Source: Vibrio ruber DSM 16370 | GTDB taxonomy: Bacteria; Pseudomonadota; Gammaproteobacteria; Enterobacterales; Vibrionaceae | Direction: 5' to 3' | Length of the DNA: 52,857 nt | NCBI RefSeq assembly: GCF_900163965.1 | Contig: NZ_FULE01000049.1 | Coordinates: 1-52,857 of the forward strand | In this document: in pieces, positions 17,660 to 25,936 of the stretch | How the letters are laid out: the number at the start of each line of letters is the position of its first letter | Numbering within the stretch: position 1 is the first letter of the stretch | The notes under the pieces: model-generated | Databases searched by the model: none | Told to the model about the DNA's origin: nothing | The model's input: only the letters and a program-made list of their open reading frames with translations | Position numbers and translations under genes: made by a program

Positions 17660-18916
17660 ATGATGAAAATAAAAGCCTTAACACTCACCTCGGCTGTTCT
17701 GATGGGAATCGTGTCTGCGCCTTCTTTTTCTGCGGATGCGGATAAGAATATTCGCTTTGATGGATTTCCCGATTTTGACAGTAGCCTGAAAGTGATACTG
17801 CCCGATTTTGAAAAAAAGACAGGGATTCACGTTGATTATCTGATGAATAACCACGGTGACCACCATACCAAACTAACAACGAACCTTGCGACAGGTTCTG
17901 GTGCCGGTGACGTCATTGTTGTTGATGTCGAGAAGATCGGTCCGTTTGTCGCTTCAGGTGGTTTGGTTGACCTGTCTAAAAAATATGGTGCCGATCAGTA
18001 CGCCGATCGTTTTGCGCCTTATGCATGGTCGCAAGGTAAAGGGAGTGATGGTGATATCTATGGTATGCCGGTGGATTTAGGCCCCGGGGTCATGTACTAC
18101 CGCACCGATATCTTCAAAAAAGCCGGGCTGAAAGTTGATGATGTGATCAAAAGCTGGGACTCATACATTGCTGCCGGTGAAAAACTCAAAAAAATGGGTG
18201 TCCAGTTAATTCCGTCCGCTTCTGATGTCGCCCAGACCATCATTTTCACCACCGTCCCTGAAGGTGAAGGCATCTATTTCGATAAGAATGGTAAACCGGT
18301 TGTCACGTCTGAACGGTTTGTTCATGCGTTTCAAGTGGCTAAAGAAATTCGTGATAAAGGGTTAGACGGCCGAATTCTGGCTTGGTCAAATGAATGGTAT
18401 GAAGGGTTCCGTAAAGGTACTTTTGCGACGCAATTATCAGGAGCTTGGTTGCTCGGACATTTACAGAACTGGATCGCCCCGGAAACGTCAGGAAAATGGG
18501 CCGTTTCACATTTACCGGATGGAATTTACGGCAGTTGGGGCGGATCATTCCTATCCATTCCTAAGCAATCCAAGCATCAGGATGAAGCATGGGAACTGAT
18601 TAAATACATGACGACCAACCGTGAAATTCAGTTGAAACACTTTGCTACGATTGCTGCATTCCCTGCCAATGTCACCACGTATGACGATGACATGTTTAAA
18701 GAAAAAATTGATTTCCTTGGTGGTCAACAAGCGCGGTTGCTATTTGCTGAAGTGGCTCGAAATATCAAACCGGTTCAGCCGTCAAAAGGGGATCATATCG
18801 CTCGTTCGATTATCTTTGAAAATGCGCTGATGGAAGTGCTTGATGAAGGTAAAGATATTAAAACTGCACTTAAAGAAGCGGAGCGCTTAATTAAGCGTCG
18901 GACTCGTAATCTTTAA
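17660..18916 (+). CDS. Extracellular sugar-binding protein of ABC importer
   Basis: A 418-residue family-1 solute-binding protein. A signal peptide (residues 1-24, cleavage after SAPSFSA) directs it to the periplasm. Typical stretches are TKLTTNLATGSGAGDVIVVDVEKIGPF, GDIYGMPVDLGPGVMYYRTDIFKKAGL and SGAWLLGHLQNW; the last two are shared by oligosaccharide binders. It delivers substrate to the two permeases encoded downstream. The start at 17660 has AAGGA 6 bases upstream. A strong hairpin follows the gene, which commonly keeps the binding-protein mRNA more abundant than permease mRNA. Confidence 0.93.
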   Translation: MMKIKALTLTSAVLMGIVSAPSFSADADKNIRFDGFPDFDSSLKVILPDFEKKTGIHVDYLMNNHGDHHTKLTTNLATGSGAGDVIVVDVEKIGPFVASGGLVDLSKKYGADQYADRFAPYAWSQGKGSDGDIYGMPVDLGPGVMYYRTDIFKKAGLKVDDVIKSWDSYIAAGEKLKKMGVQLIPSASDVAQTIIFTTVPEGEGIYFDKNGKPVVTSERFVHAFQVAKEIRDKGLDGRILAWSNEWYEGFRKGTFATQLSGAWLLGHLQNWIAPETSGKWAVSHLPDGIYGSWGGSFLSIPKQSKHQDEAWELIKYMTTNREIQLKHFATIAAFPANVTTYDDDMFKEKIDFLGGQQARLLFAEVARNIKPVQPSKGDHIARSIIFENALMEVLDEGKDIKTALKEAERLIKRRTRNL

Positions 18917-18935
18917 TTAATGAATCAGTATGTAT

Positions 18936-18962
18936 ACAAGGAAGTCATCATGACTTCCTTGT
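18936..18962 (+). promoter_or_regulatory. Intercistronic stabilising hairpin
   Basis: A 12-base-pair perfect stem (ACAAGGAAGTCA / TGACTTCCTTGT) with a 3-base loop, between the binding-protein and permease genes. No T-run follows, so it is more likely an RNA-processing or stabilising structure than a terminator. Confidence 0.65.
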
Positions 18963-18977
18963 AAAGAGGTTGTAATT

Positions 18978-19964
18978 ATGAAGCATTCGTCAAGAGATGA
19001 AAATAGATACCCATCGGAGGAGCGTTTTTTAAATAAATATTTGAAAGCGCTTACACCCTATGGTTTTTTATTCCCGTTTTTATGTATTTTTTCTGTGTTT
19101 GGCGTCTTTCCACTCGTTTTTTCGGTCTATCTTTCATTTCACGCATGGAACCCGGTCGAAGGTTTAGAAGCGATGAAGTTTGTCGGGTTTGAAAACTATT
19201 CAGTTGCCCTGACTGACCCATGGCTGTGGCGTTCACTTAAAAACACATTTTGGCTCGCAATTACTTCTGGTGTGGCGCAACATTTAGTCGCGATTCCGGT
19301 TGCTTATATTTTAGTCTCAATGGCAGACCGATTACGCCATTGGTTAACGTCTGCTTATTTTCTGCCTTATATCACTTCTACTGTCGCAGCCTCACTGATC
19401 TTCTTTAATATGTATTCACCCAATTCAGGCATTATCAATCAGACGCTGACTTCACTTGCTGACAGCTCTTTATTCGGTTGGGCATTTGCATGGGTGGAAC
19501 AATTTCAGCCGATTCGTTGGCTGGATGATGCCACGATGGTCAAACCGTCGATCGCAATTATGGTGTTCTGGAAATATACCGGTTTCAACATTGTTTTATA
19601 TACCACGGGTCTGATGACGATTCCGAAGGATATTTTAGAAGCCGCCCGCATGGATGGTGCCAATGCGCTACGTCGTTTCTGGAGTATCTCCCTGCCGATG
19701 ATTCGTCCTTTTATTTTCTTTGCCGTCACGATGACCATTATCGGTAACTTGCAGCTTTTCGAAGAACCATTTGTTTTGACCCGTGGTACCGGCGGGACCG
19801 GCCAGTCTGGTTTAACGATTTCAATGTATCTCTACAAAGTGGGTTGGGAATGGTTAGAAATGGGCACCGCGTCGGCAATTTCATGGCTGCTGTTTGCGCT
19901 GATTGCAACATGTACTTTGATTCAATTTTTCTTCTTCGGCAAGAAAGGACTGGGGGAACAATAA
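18978..19964 (+). CDS. Sugar ABC transporter permease (MalF-like)
   Basis: A 328-residue inner-membrane permease with about six helices, starting with LFPFLCIFSVFGVFPLVFSVYLSF. The cytosolic EAA loop that contacts the ATPase reads EAARMDGANALRRFWSISLPMIRP at about residues 221-245. It pairs with the next gene to form the import channel. The start at 18978 has AGAGG 8 bases upstream. A sequence fitting the LacI-operator consensus (19042-19055) lies inside its 5' part. Confidence 0.92.
   Translation: MKHSSRDENRYPSEERFLNKYLKALTPYGFLFPFLCIFSVFGVFPLVFSVYLSFHAWNPVEGLEAMKFVGFENYSVALTDPWLWRSLKNTFWLAITSGVAQHLVAIPVAYILVSMADRLRHWLTSAYFLPYITSTVAASLIFFNMYSPNSGIINQTLTSLADSSLFGWAFAWVEQFQPIRWLDDATMVKPSIAIMVFWKYTGFNIVLYTTGLMTIPKDILEAARMDGANALRRFWSISLPMIRPFIFFAVTMTIIGNLQLFEEPFVLTRGTGGTGQSGLTISMYLYKVGWEWLEMGTASAISWLLFALIATCTLIQFFFFGKKGLGEQ
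19042..19055. promoter_or_regulatory. LacI-operator-like palindrome inside permease gene
   Basis: TGAAAGCGCTTACA, near-perfect palindrome with central CG, fits TGNAANCGNTTNCA. It is in coding sequence, 2.4 kb from the promoter-proximal site, so it may be an auxiliary operator or chance. Confidence 0.3.
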
Positions 19965-19965
19965 A

Positions 19966-20862
19966 ATGTTGACGAACTCATTAGAGACAAAACCTTCGGG
20001 CCTGAGTGCTTTAAAACCGAGTGACAGAACCATCGCGGTGATGACCAAGTCACTTATGATTGTATTGGCATTTGTTTTAATTATTTCTGCGATTGTGACG
20101 GTATTTCCGTTTGTCTGGTCAGCGCTGTTATCAACCCGTGACCGGACTGAAATTTTTGGTTCGGGGATCAGTTTTGCGATTGGCGATAGTCTGGCGTTCA
20201 ACTATGCCAAGCTGCAAGAAATCATGCCATTTTGGCAGGCGATGTTTAATTCGATCTATGTTGCCTTTCTGGGGACTGCCATTTCACTGCTGTTTTGTAG
20301 CATGGGTGGTTATGCATTCGGCGTGTTTCAATTTAAAGGTAAGAAACTGATATTCGGTATGTTGGTCGGCTCCATGATGATTCCCCCGGTGCTGAGTCTG
20401 ATCCCTTATTTCATGATTATTAAGTTTCTTGGCCTGTTAGATAACCACATCGCGGTATGGCTGCCGTTTACGACCACACCGTTTGGGATCTTTCTGATGC
20501 GTCAACATATTGTTGCTTCCGTGCCGAAAGAGTTATTAGAAGCCGCGAAGCTTGATGGTGCCGGTCAGCTACGCACGTACTGGAGTGTTGTGTTGCCCTT
20601 GATGAAACCCGCTTTGGCGACTTTAGCTATTGTCCAGTTTGTCTTCTTCTGGAACATGTTTATGCAGCCTTTGGTGGTACTGACAACGCCTGAAAATTAC
20701 GTCATCACCCAAGCGCTTCGCAGTGTGCAGGGGATTCCGAATACCCCATGGGGTGCGGTGATGCTGGGTACAACAATTTCAATACTGCCCCTTGTCGTGA
20801 CTTATTTGTTTGCATCTAAACAGATGATCAGCGGGCTCACGTCCGGTGCAGTAAAAGGTTAG
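19966..20862 (+). CDS. Sugar ABC transporter permease (MalG-like)
   Basis: A 298-residue inner-membrane permease. The EAA loop EAAKLDGAGQLRTYWSVVLPLMKP lies at about residues 193-217, and the first helix is at about 27-50. It begins 1 base after the preceding permease stop, a tight spacing that implies translational coupling and equal dosage. Substrate specificity is not readable, but the flanking GH1 and GH94 genes point to a beta-gluco-oligosaccharide. Confidence 0.92.
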   Translation: MLTNSLETKPSGLSALKPSDRTIAVMTKSLMIVLAFVLIISAIVTVFPFVWSALLSTRDRTEIFGSGISFAIGDSLAFNYAKLQEIMPFWQAMFNSIYVAFLGTAISLLFCSMGGYAFGVFQFKGKKLIFGMLVGSMMIPPVLSLIPYFMIIKFLGLLDNHIAVWLPFTTTPFGIFLMRQHIVASVPKELLEAAKLDGAGQLRTYWSVVLPLMKPALATLAIVQFVFFWNMFMQPLVVLTTPENYVITQALRSVQGIPNTPWGAVMLGTTISILPLVVTYLFASKQMISGLTSGAVKG

Positions 20863-20875
20863 GATTTTAAAGGTT

Positions 20876-22231
20876 ATGAGCATGAATAAATACGAACTTC
20901 CTCAAGACTCTCAATTACGTCATAAAGACTTTGTTTTTGGTGTGGCAACATCTTCTTATCAGATTGAAGGCGGTGTCGCAGAAGGCGGACGGACACCTTC
21001 AATCTGGGATACGTTCTGTAAGATTCCGGGCAAGGTAGACAATGGTGACAATGGTGATGTGGCTTGTGATCATTACCATCTCTGGCAACAAGATATTGAA
21101 ATGGTGAGTGATTTAGGCGTCGATGCTTATCGCTTGTCGATTGCATGGCCCCGTATTCTACCTGAAGATGGCATCGTGAATCCGCAAGGGTTAGCGTTTT
21201 ATGAGCAGATCATCGATGCGTGTCATGCCCGGGGAATGACGGTATATGTCACTCTCTATCATTGGGATCTGCCCCAATATCTCGAAGATAAAGGCGGTTG
21301 GCTCAATCGTGAAACTGCGTATAAGTTTGCTGAATATGCCGATATCGTCAGCCGTTATTTCGGCGATAAGATCGAGGTGTATACCACATTGAATGAACCG
21401 TTTGTGGCTGCTTTTCTTGGGTATCGCTGGGGGATTCATGCTCCCGGTATCGTCGGGGAACGTGAAGGCTTTTTAGCCTCTCATCACCTGATGTTAGCCC
21501 ATGGCTTAGCCATGCCGATACTGCGTAAAAATGCCCCGAATGCCAAACATGGGGTGGTATTCAGCGCGTCGCCGGCTTACCCCTTGGCAGACGAAGATAT
21601 CGGTGCTGCCAATTACTCCGATGCTGAAAATTATCAATGGTTTATTGATCCGGTTCTCAAAGGGGAATATCCCGCATTAATTACGGAGAGTCAGGCAATA
21701 CATATGCCGATGATTCTCGACGGGGATCTGGAGATTATTTCCGCGCCGGTCGATTACATTGGGATTAACTATTATACCCGCAATGTGGTGCGTTATGGTG
21801 AGAATGGCGAGATTAAAACCGTGCCGCAACCGGACAATGAACATACGTATATCGGCTGGGAAATCTATCCGCAGGGTCTGACGGATTTACTGATTCGTTT
21901 ACATGAGCGTTATGACAATATACCGCCGATTTATGTGACCGAAAATGGTGCTGCGACGAATGACACCTGTGTTGATGGACAAGTCAATGATGAACAACGC
22001 GTGCGTTATTTCCAAACCCATCTTGAAGCCATTGATCAGGCAATTAAATCCGGGGTGCGGATCGATGGCTATTTTGCCTGGAGTTTAATGGATAATTTTG
22101 AATGGGCATTTGGCTACCGGCAGCGGTTTGGTTTGGTTTATGTTGATTATCAAACGCAGGAAAGAACACTGAAACAAAGCGCTATTGCTTATAAAAATAT
22201 GTTGTTAGAGCGAGCTGAGGAGAATAAGTAA
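20876..22231 (+). CDS. GH1 beta-glucosidase
   Basis: A 451-residue glycoside hydrolase family 1 enzyme with both catalytic glutamates: acid/base E174 in TLNEPF and nucleophile E356 in VTENGA. The N-terminal signature FVFGVATSSYQIEGG and the C-terminal WSLMDNFEWAFGY are also present. It has no signal peptide, so it acts in the cytosol on imported cellobiose-like or laminaribiose-like sugars. It would overlap in substrate with the GH94 phosphorylase of the same operon, one route hydrolytic and one phosphorolytic. Start at 20876 (MSMNKYEL) with AAAGG upstream. Its stop overlaps the ATPase start by one base (TAATG). Gamma-proteobacterial BglA-type enzymes are about this length. 6-phospho specificity is unlikely because import is by an ABC system, not a PTS. 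Confidence 0.94.
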   Translation: MSMNKYELPQDSQLRHKDFVFGVATSSYQIEGGVAEGGRTPSIWDTFCKIPGKVDNGDNGDVACDHYHLWQQDIEMVSDLGVDAYRLSIAWPRILPEDGIVNPQGLAFYEQIIDACHARGMTVYVTLYHWDLPQYLEDKGGWLNRETAYKFAEYADIVSRYFGDKIEVYTTLNEPFVAAFLGYRWGIHAPGIVGEREGFLASHHLMLAHGLAMPILRKNAPNAKHGVVFSASPAYPLADEDIGAANYSDAENYQWFIDPVLKGEYPALITESQAIHMPMILDGDLEIISAPVDYIGINYYTRNVVRYGENGEIKTVPQPDNEHTYIGWEIYPQGLTDLLIRLHERYDNIPPIYVTENGAATNDTCVDGQVNDEQRVRYFQTHLEAIDQAIKSGVRIDGYFAWSLMDNFEWAFGYRQRFGLVYVDYQTQERTLKQSAIAYKNMLLERAEENK

Positions 22232-23322
22232 TGGCTAAAGTTGAATTCAAAAACATCAAGAAATCCTTCGGTGAGGTTGATGTCGTGAAGCACTTTGATT
22301 TCACGGTCAATGATGGTGAGTTTGTGGTGTTCCTCGGGCCGTCAGGTTGTGGCAAATCAACCACATTACGGATGTTGGCCGGGCTTGAAAGTATTACTTC
22401 CGGTGACATTTATGTCGGCGATAAGTTGATTAATAAAGTGGATGCGAAAGACCGCGATTTAGCCATGGTATTTCAAAGCTATGCACTCTATCCCCACATG
22501 ACGGTTTACGAAAATATCGCATTTGCATTGAAACTCAAAGGCATGGCTAAAAAAGATATCGATACAGAAGTGCGTAAAGCGGCAAAGATGTTAGAGCTGG
22601 AGCCGCTACTGGATCGCAAACCGAAAGAGTTGTCGGGCGGTCAGCGTCAGCGGGTCGCAATGGGTCGCGCGATGGTTCGTACCCCTAAGGTCTTTTTATT
22701 CGATGAGCCGCTCTCGAACCTCGATGCGAAGCTACGGGGGGTGATGCGTGAAGAAATTAAACAGCTACACCGCGAATTGAAAACCACCACGATTTACGTC
22801 ACCCATGACCAAATTGAAGCCATGACGCTCGCGGATCGGATTGTGATTCTCAAAGATGGCTATGTTGCGCAGGTCGGGACGCCAACGGATGTCTTCCAAC
22901 GGCCGGCGAATAAGTTTGTTGCCCAGTTTATCGGCAGCCCGTCGATGAATATGCTGGAAGCGAAGCTCATCAGTCAGGATCAAGCGTTTTATATTCAATT
23001 GGGCGAAAATCTGATTCCGTTACCTGAACGATTTAAAGCATTAGCCTCAAAGAATTTGGCCTTACATTTGGGGGTTCGTCCGACGGATATTCATTTACGG
23101 GCGCAACATATCGATCATGAGCGTGTTTTTCCATTCTCAGTAAAAATTAAAGATAAAGAATTACTGGGTGCCAGTATTTTGCTGAAAACTGAAATTGCCG
23201 GTCAGCCACTGACTGTAGAAACTCAGGCGGCAGAAGTGAATACCGACGAATTGAAATTATATTTAGATCTGGATTCAATTCATTTATTTGATGCATTAAG
23301 TGAAAACTCTTTAGCCAGTTAA
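22231..23322 (+). CDS. Sugar ABC transporter ATP-binding protein (MsmK/UgpC-like)
   Basis: A 363-residue importer ATPase: Walker A GPSGCGKST (residues 36-44), Q-loop MVFQSYALYPHMT, signature LSGGQRQRVAMGRA, Walker B VFLFDEPLSNLD, H-loop THDQ, then a C-terminal TOBE regulatory part from about residue 240. It energises the two permeases encoded upstream; it is encoded after the GH1 gene and overlaps its stop codon. Such ATPases are often shared among several sugar importers, but here one is dedicated in the operon. Confidence 0.94.
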   Translation: MAKVEFKNIKKSFGEVDVVKHFDFTVNDGEFVVFLGPSGCGKSTTLRMLAGLESITSGDIYVGDKLINKVDAKDRDLAMVFQSYALYPHMTVYENIAFALKLKGMAKKDIDTEVRKAAKMLELEPLLDRKPKELSGGQRQRVAMGRAMVRTPKVFLFDEPLSNLDAKLRGVMREEIKQLHRELKTTTIYVTHDQIEAMTLADRIVILKDGYVAQVGTPTDVFQRPANKFVAQFIGSPSMNMLEAKLISQDQAFYIQLGENLIPLPERFKALASKNLALHLGVRPTDIHLRAQHIDHERVFPFSVKIKDKELLGASILLKTEIAGQPLTVETQAAEVNTDELKLYLDLDSIHLFDALSENSLAS

Positions 23323-23381
23323 TGTCGCTATTTTCAATATAAATTAGCTTTAACATCACAATATATTTAAATCGAATGCTT

Positions 23382-23397
23382 CCTTTATGAATAAAGG
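23382..23397 (+). promoter_or_regulatory. Small hairpin adjoining the Shine-Dalgarno of the GH94 gene
   Basis: CCTTTA, loop TGAA, TAAAGG; the 3' arm includes part of an AAGGAGG sequence 12 bases before the GH94 start. Pairing could hide the ribosome site, or a nearer AGGGAT site could be used. Confidence 0.3.
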
Positions 23398-23412
23398 AGG
23401 CTAGGGATAGTC

Positions 23413-25830
23413 ATGATGAAATTCGGATATTTTGACGATAAAAATAAAGAATATGTTGCCACAACACCCTGTACACCAATCAAATGGTGTAATTATGTGG
23501 GAACTTTAAACTTTGGTGGTTTAGTCGATAGTAACGGCGGTATTTTACTGTGTAAGGGCGATCCCGCACTCAATCGTATCACCAAATATATTGCCCAGAT
23601 GCCCAATGCCGACTTTAAAGGTTCGACACTCTATTTGAAGGTTCGTAATCAAAACGGGGAAGTAACGATTTTTTCTCCGTTTTATACACCGACTTTAAAG
23701 CCGTTAGATAAATTTGAAAATCATACCGGACTTTCTTACACCACCATTATTGCCGAAGCTTATGGTGTGCGCTGTGAGAGCACTTTCTTTGTACCGAAGC
23801 AGGACCCTGTTTTACTGCAAGATATTAAAGTGACCAATATTTCCGGTGAGGATTTGCATGTTGATGTGATACCCGTGGTTGAATTCACCCATTTTGATGC
23901 ATTGAAGCAATTGGTGAATGCCGACTGGGTGCCTCAGACCATGATTTTGCAAGCACATCATCAAGATTTGGGACATACCGTTTTGGAACAGTATGCCTTT
24001 ATGAAGCGTGATTATGCTGTGAACTTACTGACCGCTGATCGGCCAGCGACTTCATTTGACGGGGATCGCCAGAAGTTCCTTGGTAACCTCGGGTATGGCA
24101 GTTGGGCGGCACCGGCAGCACTCAATGATGCAGAACTGACCAACAGTGAGTGTTTGCGCGGCGATAATATCGGTGCGCTGAACTTACGTTTAGGCTGGCT
24201 GAAACCTCAGCAAACCGAGCGGACGGTGGTGCAGTTGACTCAGATGGCGAGTCTCGATGCGGCACAACCGATGTTAGAGAAATATCGCGATCATCAAGTG
24301 GTTGATCAGGCTTTCACCGCGCTGGGCGAGTTCTGGGATGACTATTTATCAGCGATTCAAGTGACTACACCTGATGCAGCAATGAACTCAATGCTGAATG
24401 TGCACAACCCGCGTCAGTGTCATACCACCAAAAACTGGTCGCGTTATTTATCACTGTATCAGCTCGGCTATGGTGCGCGTGGGATCGGGTTCCGCGATTC
24501 ATCGCAGGATATTCTCGGTGTGATCAGCCACATGCCTGAAGAAGCACGCGAATTTATCGAACGTTTGCTGTCAGTGCAGAATACCGATGGGTCCGCGATG
24601 CATCAGTTCTTCCCTTCGACAATGGAAGCCAATGCCGGTGACTCGCGTGAAGAAGAAGATCGCCCTGATTACTACGGCGATGACCACCTGTGGATCATCT
24701 ATGCGGTCACTCAATACATCAAAGAAACCGGTAATGCAGATTTTCTCAACCAAGTGATTCCTTATTATCAAAAAGATAAACAGGGTAATCCGGTTGAGTC
24801 AGGGACGGTTTGGGATCATTTATGCCGGGCGATTGATTTTACGGCAACGCATACCGGGCAGCATGGCTTACCGTTGCTGGGATTCGCGGACTGGAATGAC
24901 ACAGTGAACTTACCGACGGGTGCCGAGTCGCTGATGGTCGCCAATATGTACGGTAAAGCATTATTGGATATGCTCGATTTGTGTCAACTCCGTGGTGAGG
25001 ATTCGCTCGCACAGCGTTACCAAAGCCAGTACGAACAGATGCAGCATACCGTCAATCAGTATGGCTGGGACGGGGAATGGTTTGTCCGTTACTTTGATGA
25101 AAAGGGGGCACCGATTGGTTCACATACCAATGCTCAGGGGCAAATTTATACCAATGGACAAAGCTGGCCGGTGATCTCCGGGTTTGCCACGCCTGAGCGC
25201 GCCATGCAAGCTTTGGATTCTGTTCATACCAAACTCAATACCGCAAACGGCATTAAGCTTTCCACTCCCGGATATAACGGATTTTCGCCTGAACTGGGCG
25301 GGGTTTCTACCTACCCGCCCGGAGCGAAAGAGAATGGCGGGATCTTCTTGCACGCGAACCCATGGATGATGATTGCTGAAACCAAAGTCGGCAATGGTGA
25401 TCGCGCTTATCAGTATTACCGACAAATTAATCCGGCTTCTAAGAATGATCAGATCGAGGTGTTTGAGTCTGAGCCCTACTGTTATCCGCAAAATATTTTG
25501 GGAGATGAGCACCCGCAATTTGGTTTAGGCCGTAATGCATGGTTGTCCGGTACGTCATCGTGGACATATGTGGCAGGCACGCAGTGGATTTTAGGTGTGC
25601 GGCCTGAAGTTGACGGGTTACGTATTGATCCTTGTATTCCGCGTGACTGGCCTGAATTTTCCGTACAGCGGAAATTCCGGGGAGCGACTTACCGGATTCA
25701 TGTTGCCAATCCGCATCATGTCAACCGGGGCGTCACAGAGATGCGCGTCGATGGGGTTGTGATCCAGGGAAATAAAGCACCGGTATTTACCGATGGTGAA
25801 CATCATATCGAGATTACTTTAGGTCAATGA
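23413..25830 (+). CDS. GH94 disaccharide phosphorylase (cellobiose/cellobionate/laminaribiose type)
   Basis: An 805-residue family GH94 phosphorylase, of typical length. The start MKFGYFDDKNKEYV and the catalytic region LLGFADWNDT with general acid D493 are characteristic, as are GARGIGFRDSSQD, DDHLWIIYAVTQYI and GTSSWTYVAGTQWILGV. It cleaves a beta-glucosidic disaccharide with phosphate to give glucose 1-phosphate and the other unit, saving ATP. Exact substrate is open: the N-terminal block reads GGILLCKGDPALNRITKYI instead of the GGYSFY seen in classical cellobiose phosphorylases, a feature I associate with cellobionic-acid-type enzymes. It has no signal peptide, so it is cytosolic. It is the last gene of the importer operon and is followed by a hairpin. 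Confidence 0.9.
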   Translation: MMKFGYFDDKNKEYVATTPCTPIKWCNYVGTLNFGGLVDSNGGILLCKGDPALNRITKYIAQMPNADFKGSTLYLKVRNQNGEVTIFSPFYTPTLKPLDKFENHTGLSYTTIIAEAYGVRCESTFFVPKQDPVLLQDIKVTNISGEDLHVDVIPVVEFTHFDALKQLVNADWVPQTMILQAHHQDLGHTVLEQYAFMKRDYAVNLLTADRPATSFDGDRQKFLGNLGYGSWAAPAALNDAELTNSECLRGDNIGALNLRLGWLKPQQTERTVVQLTQMASLDAAQPMLEKYRDHQVVDQAFTALGEFWDDYLSAIQVTTPDAAMNSMLNVHNPRQCHTTKNWSRYLSLYQLGYGARGIGFRDSSQDILGVISHMPEEAREFIERLLSVQNTDGSAMHQFFPSTMEANAGDSREEEDRPDYYGDDHLWIIYAVTQYIKETGNADFLNQVIPYYQKDKQGNPVESGTVWDHLCRAIDFTATHTGQHGLPLLGFADWNDTVNLPTGAESLMVANMYGKALLDMLDLCQLRGEDSLAQRYQSQYEQMQHTVNQYGWDGEWFVRYFDEKGAPIGSHTNAQGQIYTNGQSWPVISGFATPERAMQALDSVHTKLNTANGIKLSTPGYNGFSPELGGVSTYPPGAKENGGIFLHANPWMMIAETKVGNGDRAYQYYRQINPASKNDQIEVFESEPYCYPQNILGDEHPQFGLGRNAWLSGTSSWTYVAGTQWILGVRPEVDGLRIDPCIPRDWPEFSVQRKFRGATYRIHVANPHHVNRGVTEMRVDGVVIQGNKAPVFTDGEHHIEITLGQ

Positions 25831-25849
25831 TATTAAGCGAATGATAAAT

Positions 25850-25876
25850 AAAGGGCACATTGGAGTGCCCTTTCAT
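25850..25876 (+). terminator. Terminator-like hairpin after GH94
   Basis: AAAGGGCAC, 6-base loop, GTGCCCTTT, but with only a short T-run, so termination may be partial and let transcription reach GH116. Confidence 0.55.
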
Positions 25877-25936
25877 CTCAAAACACATAATCACTATTTT
25901 TCAATCGTGTGGAACATTCAATTACGATGGATATGA

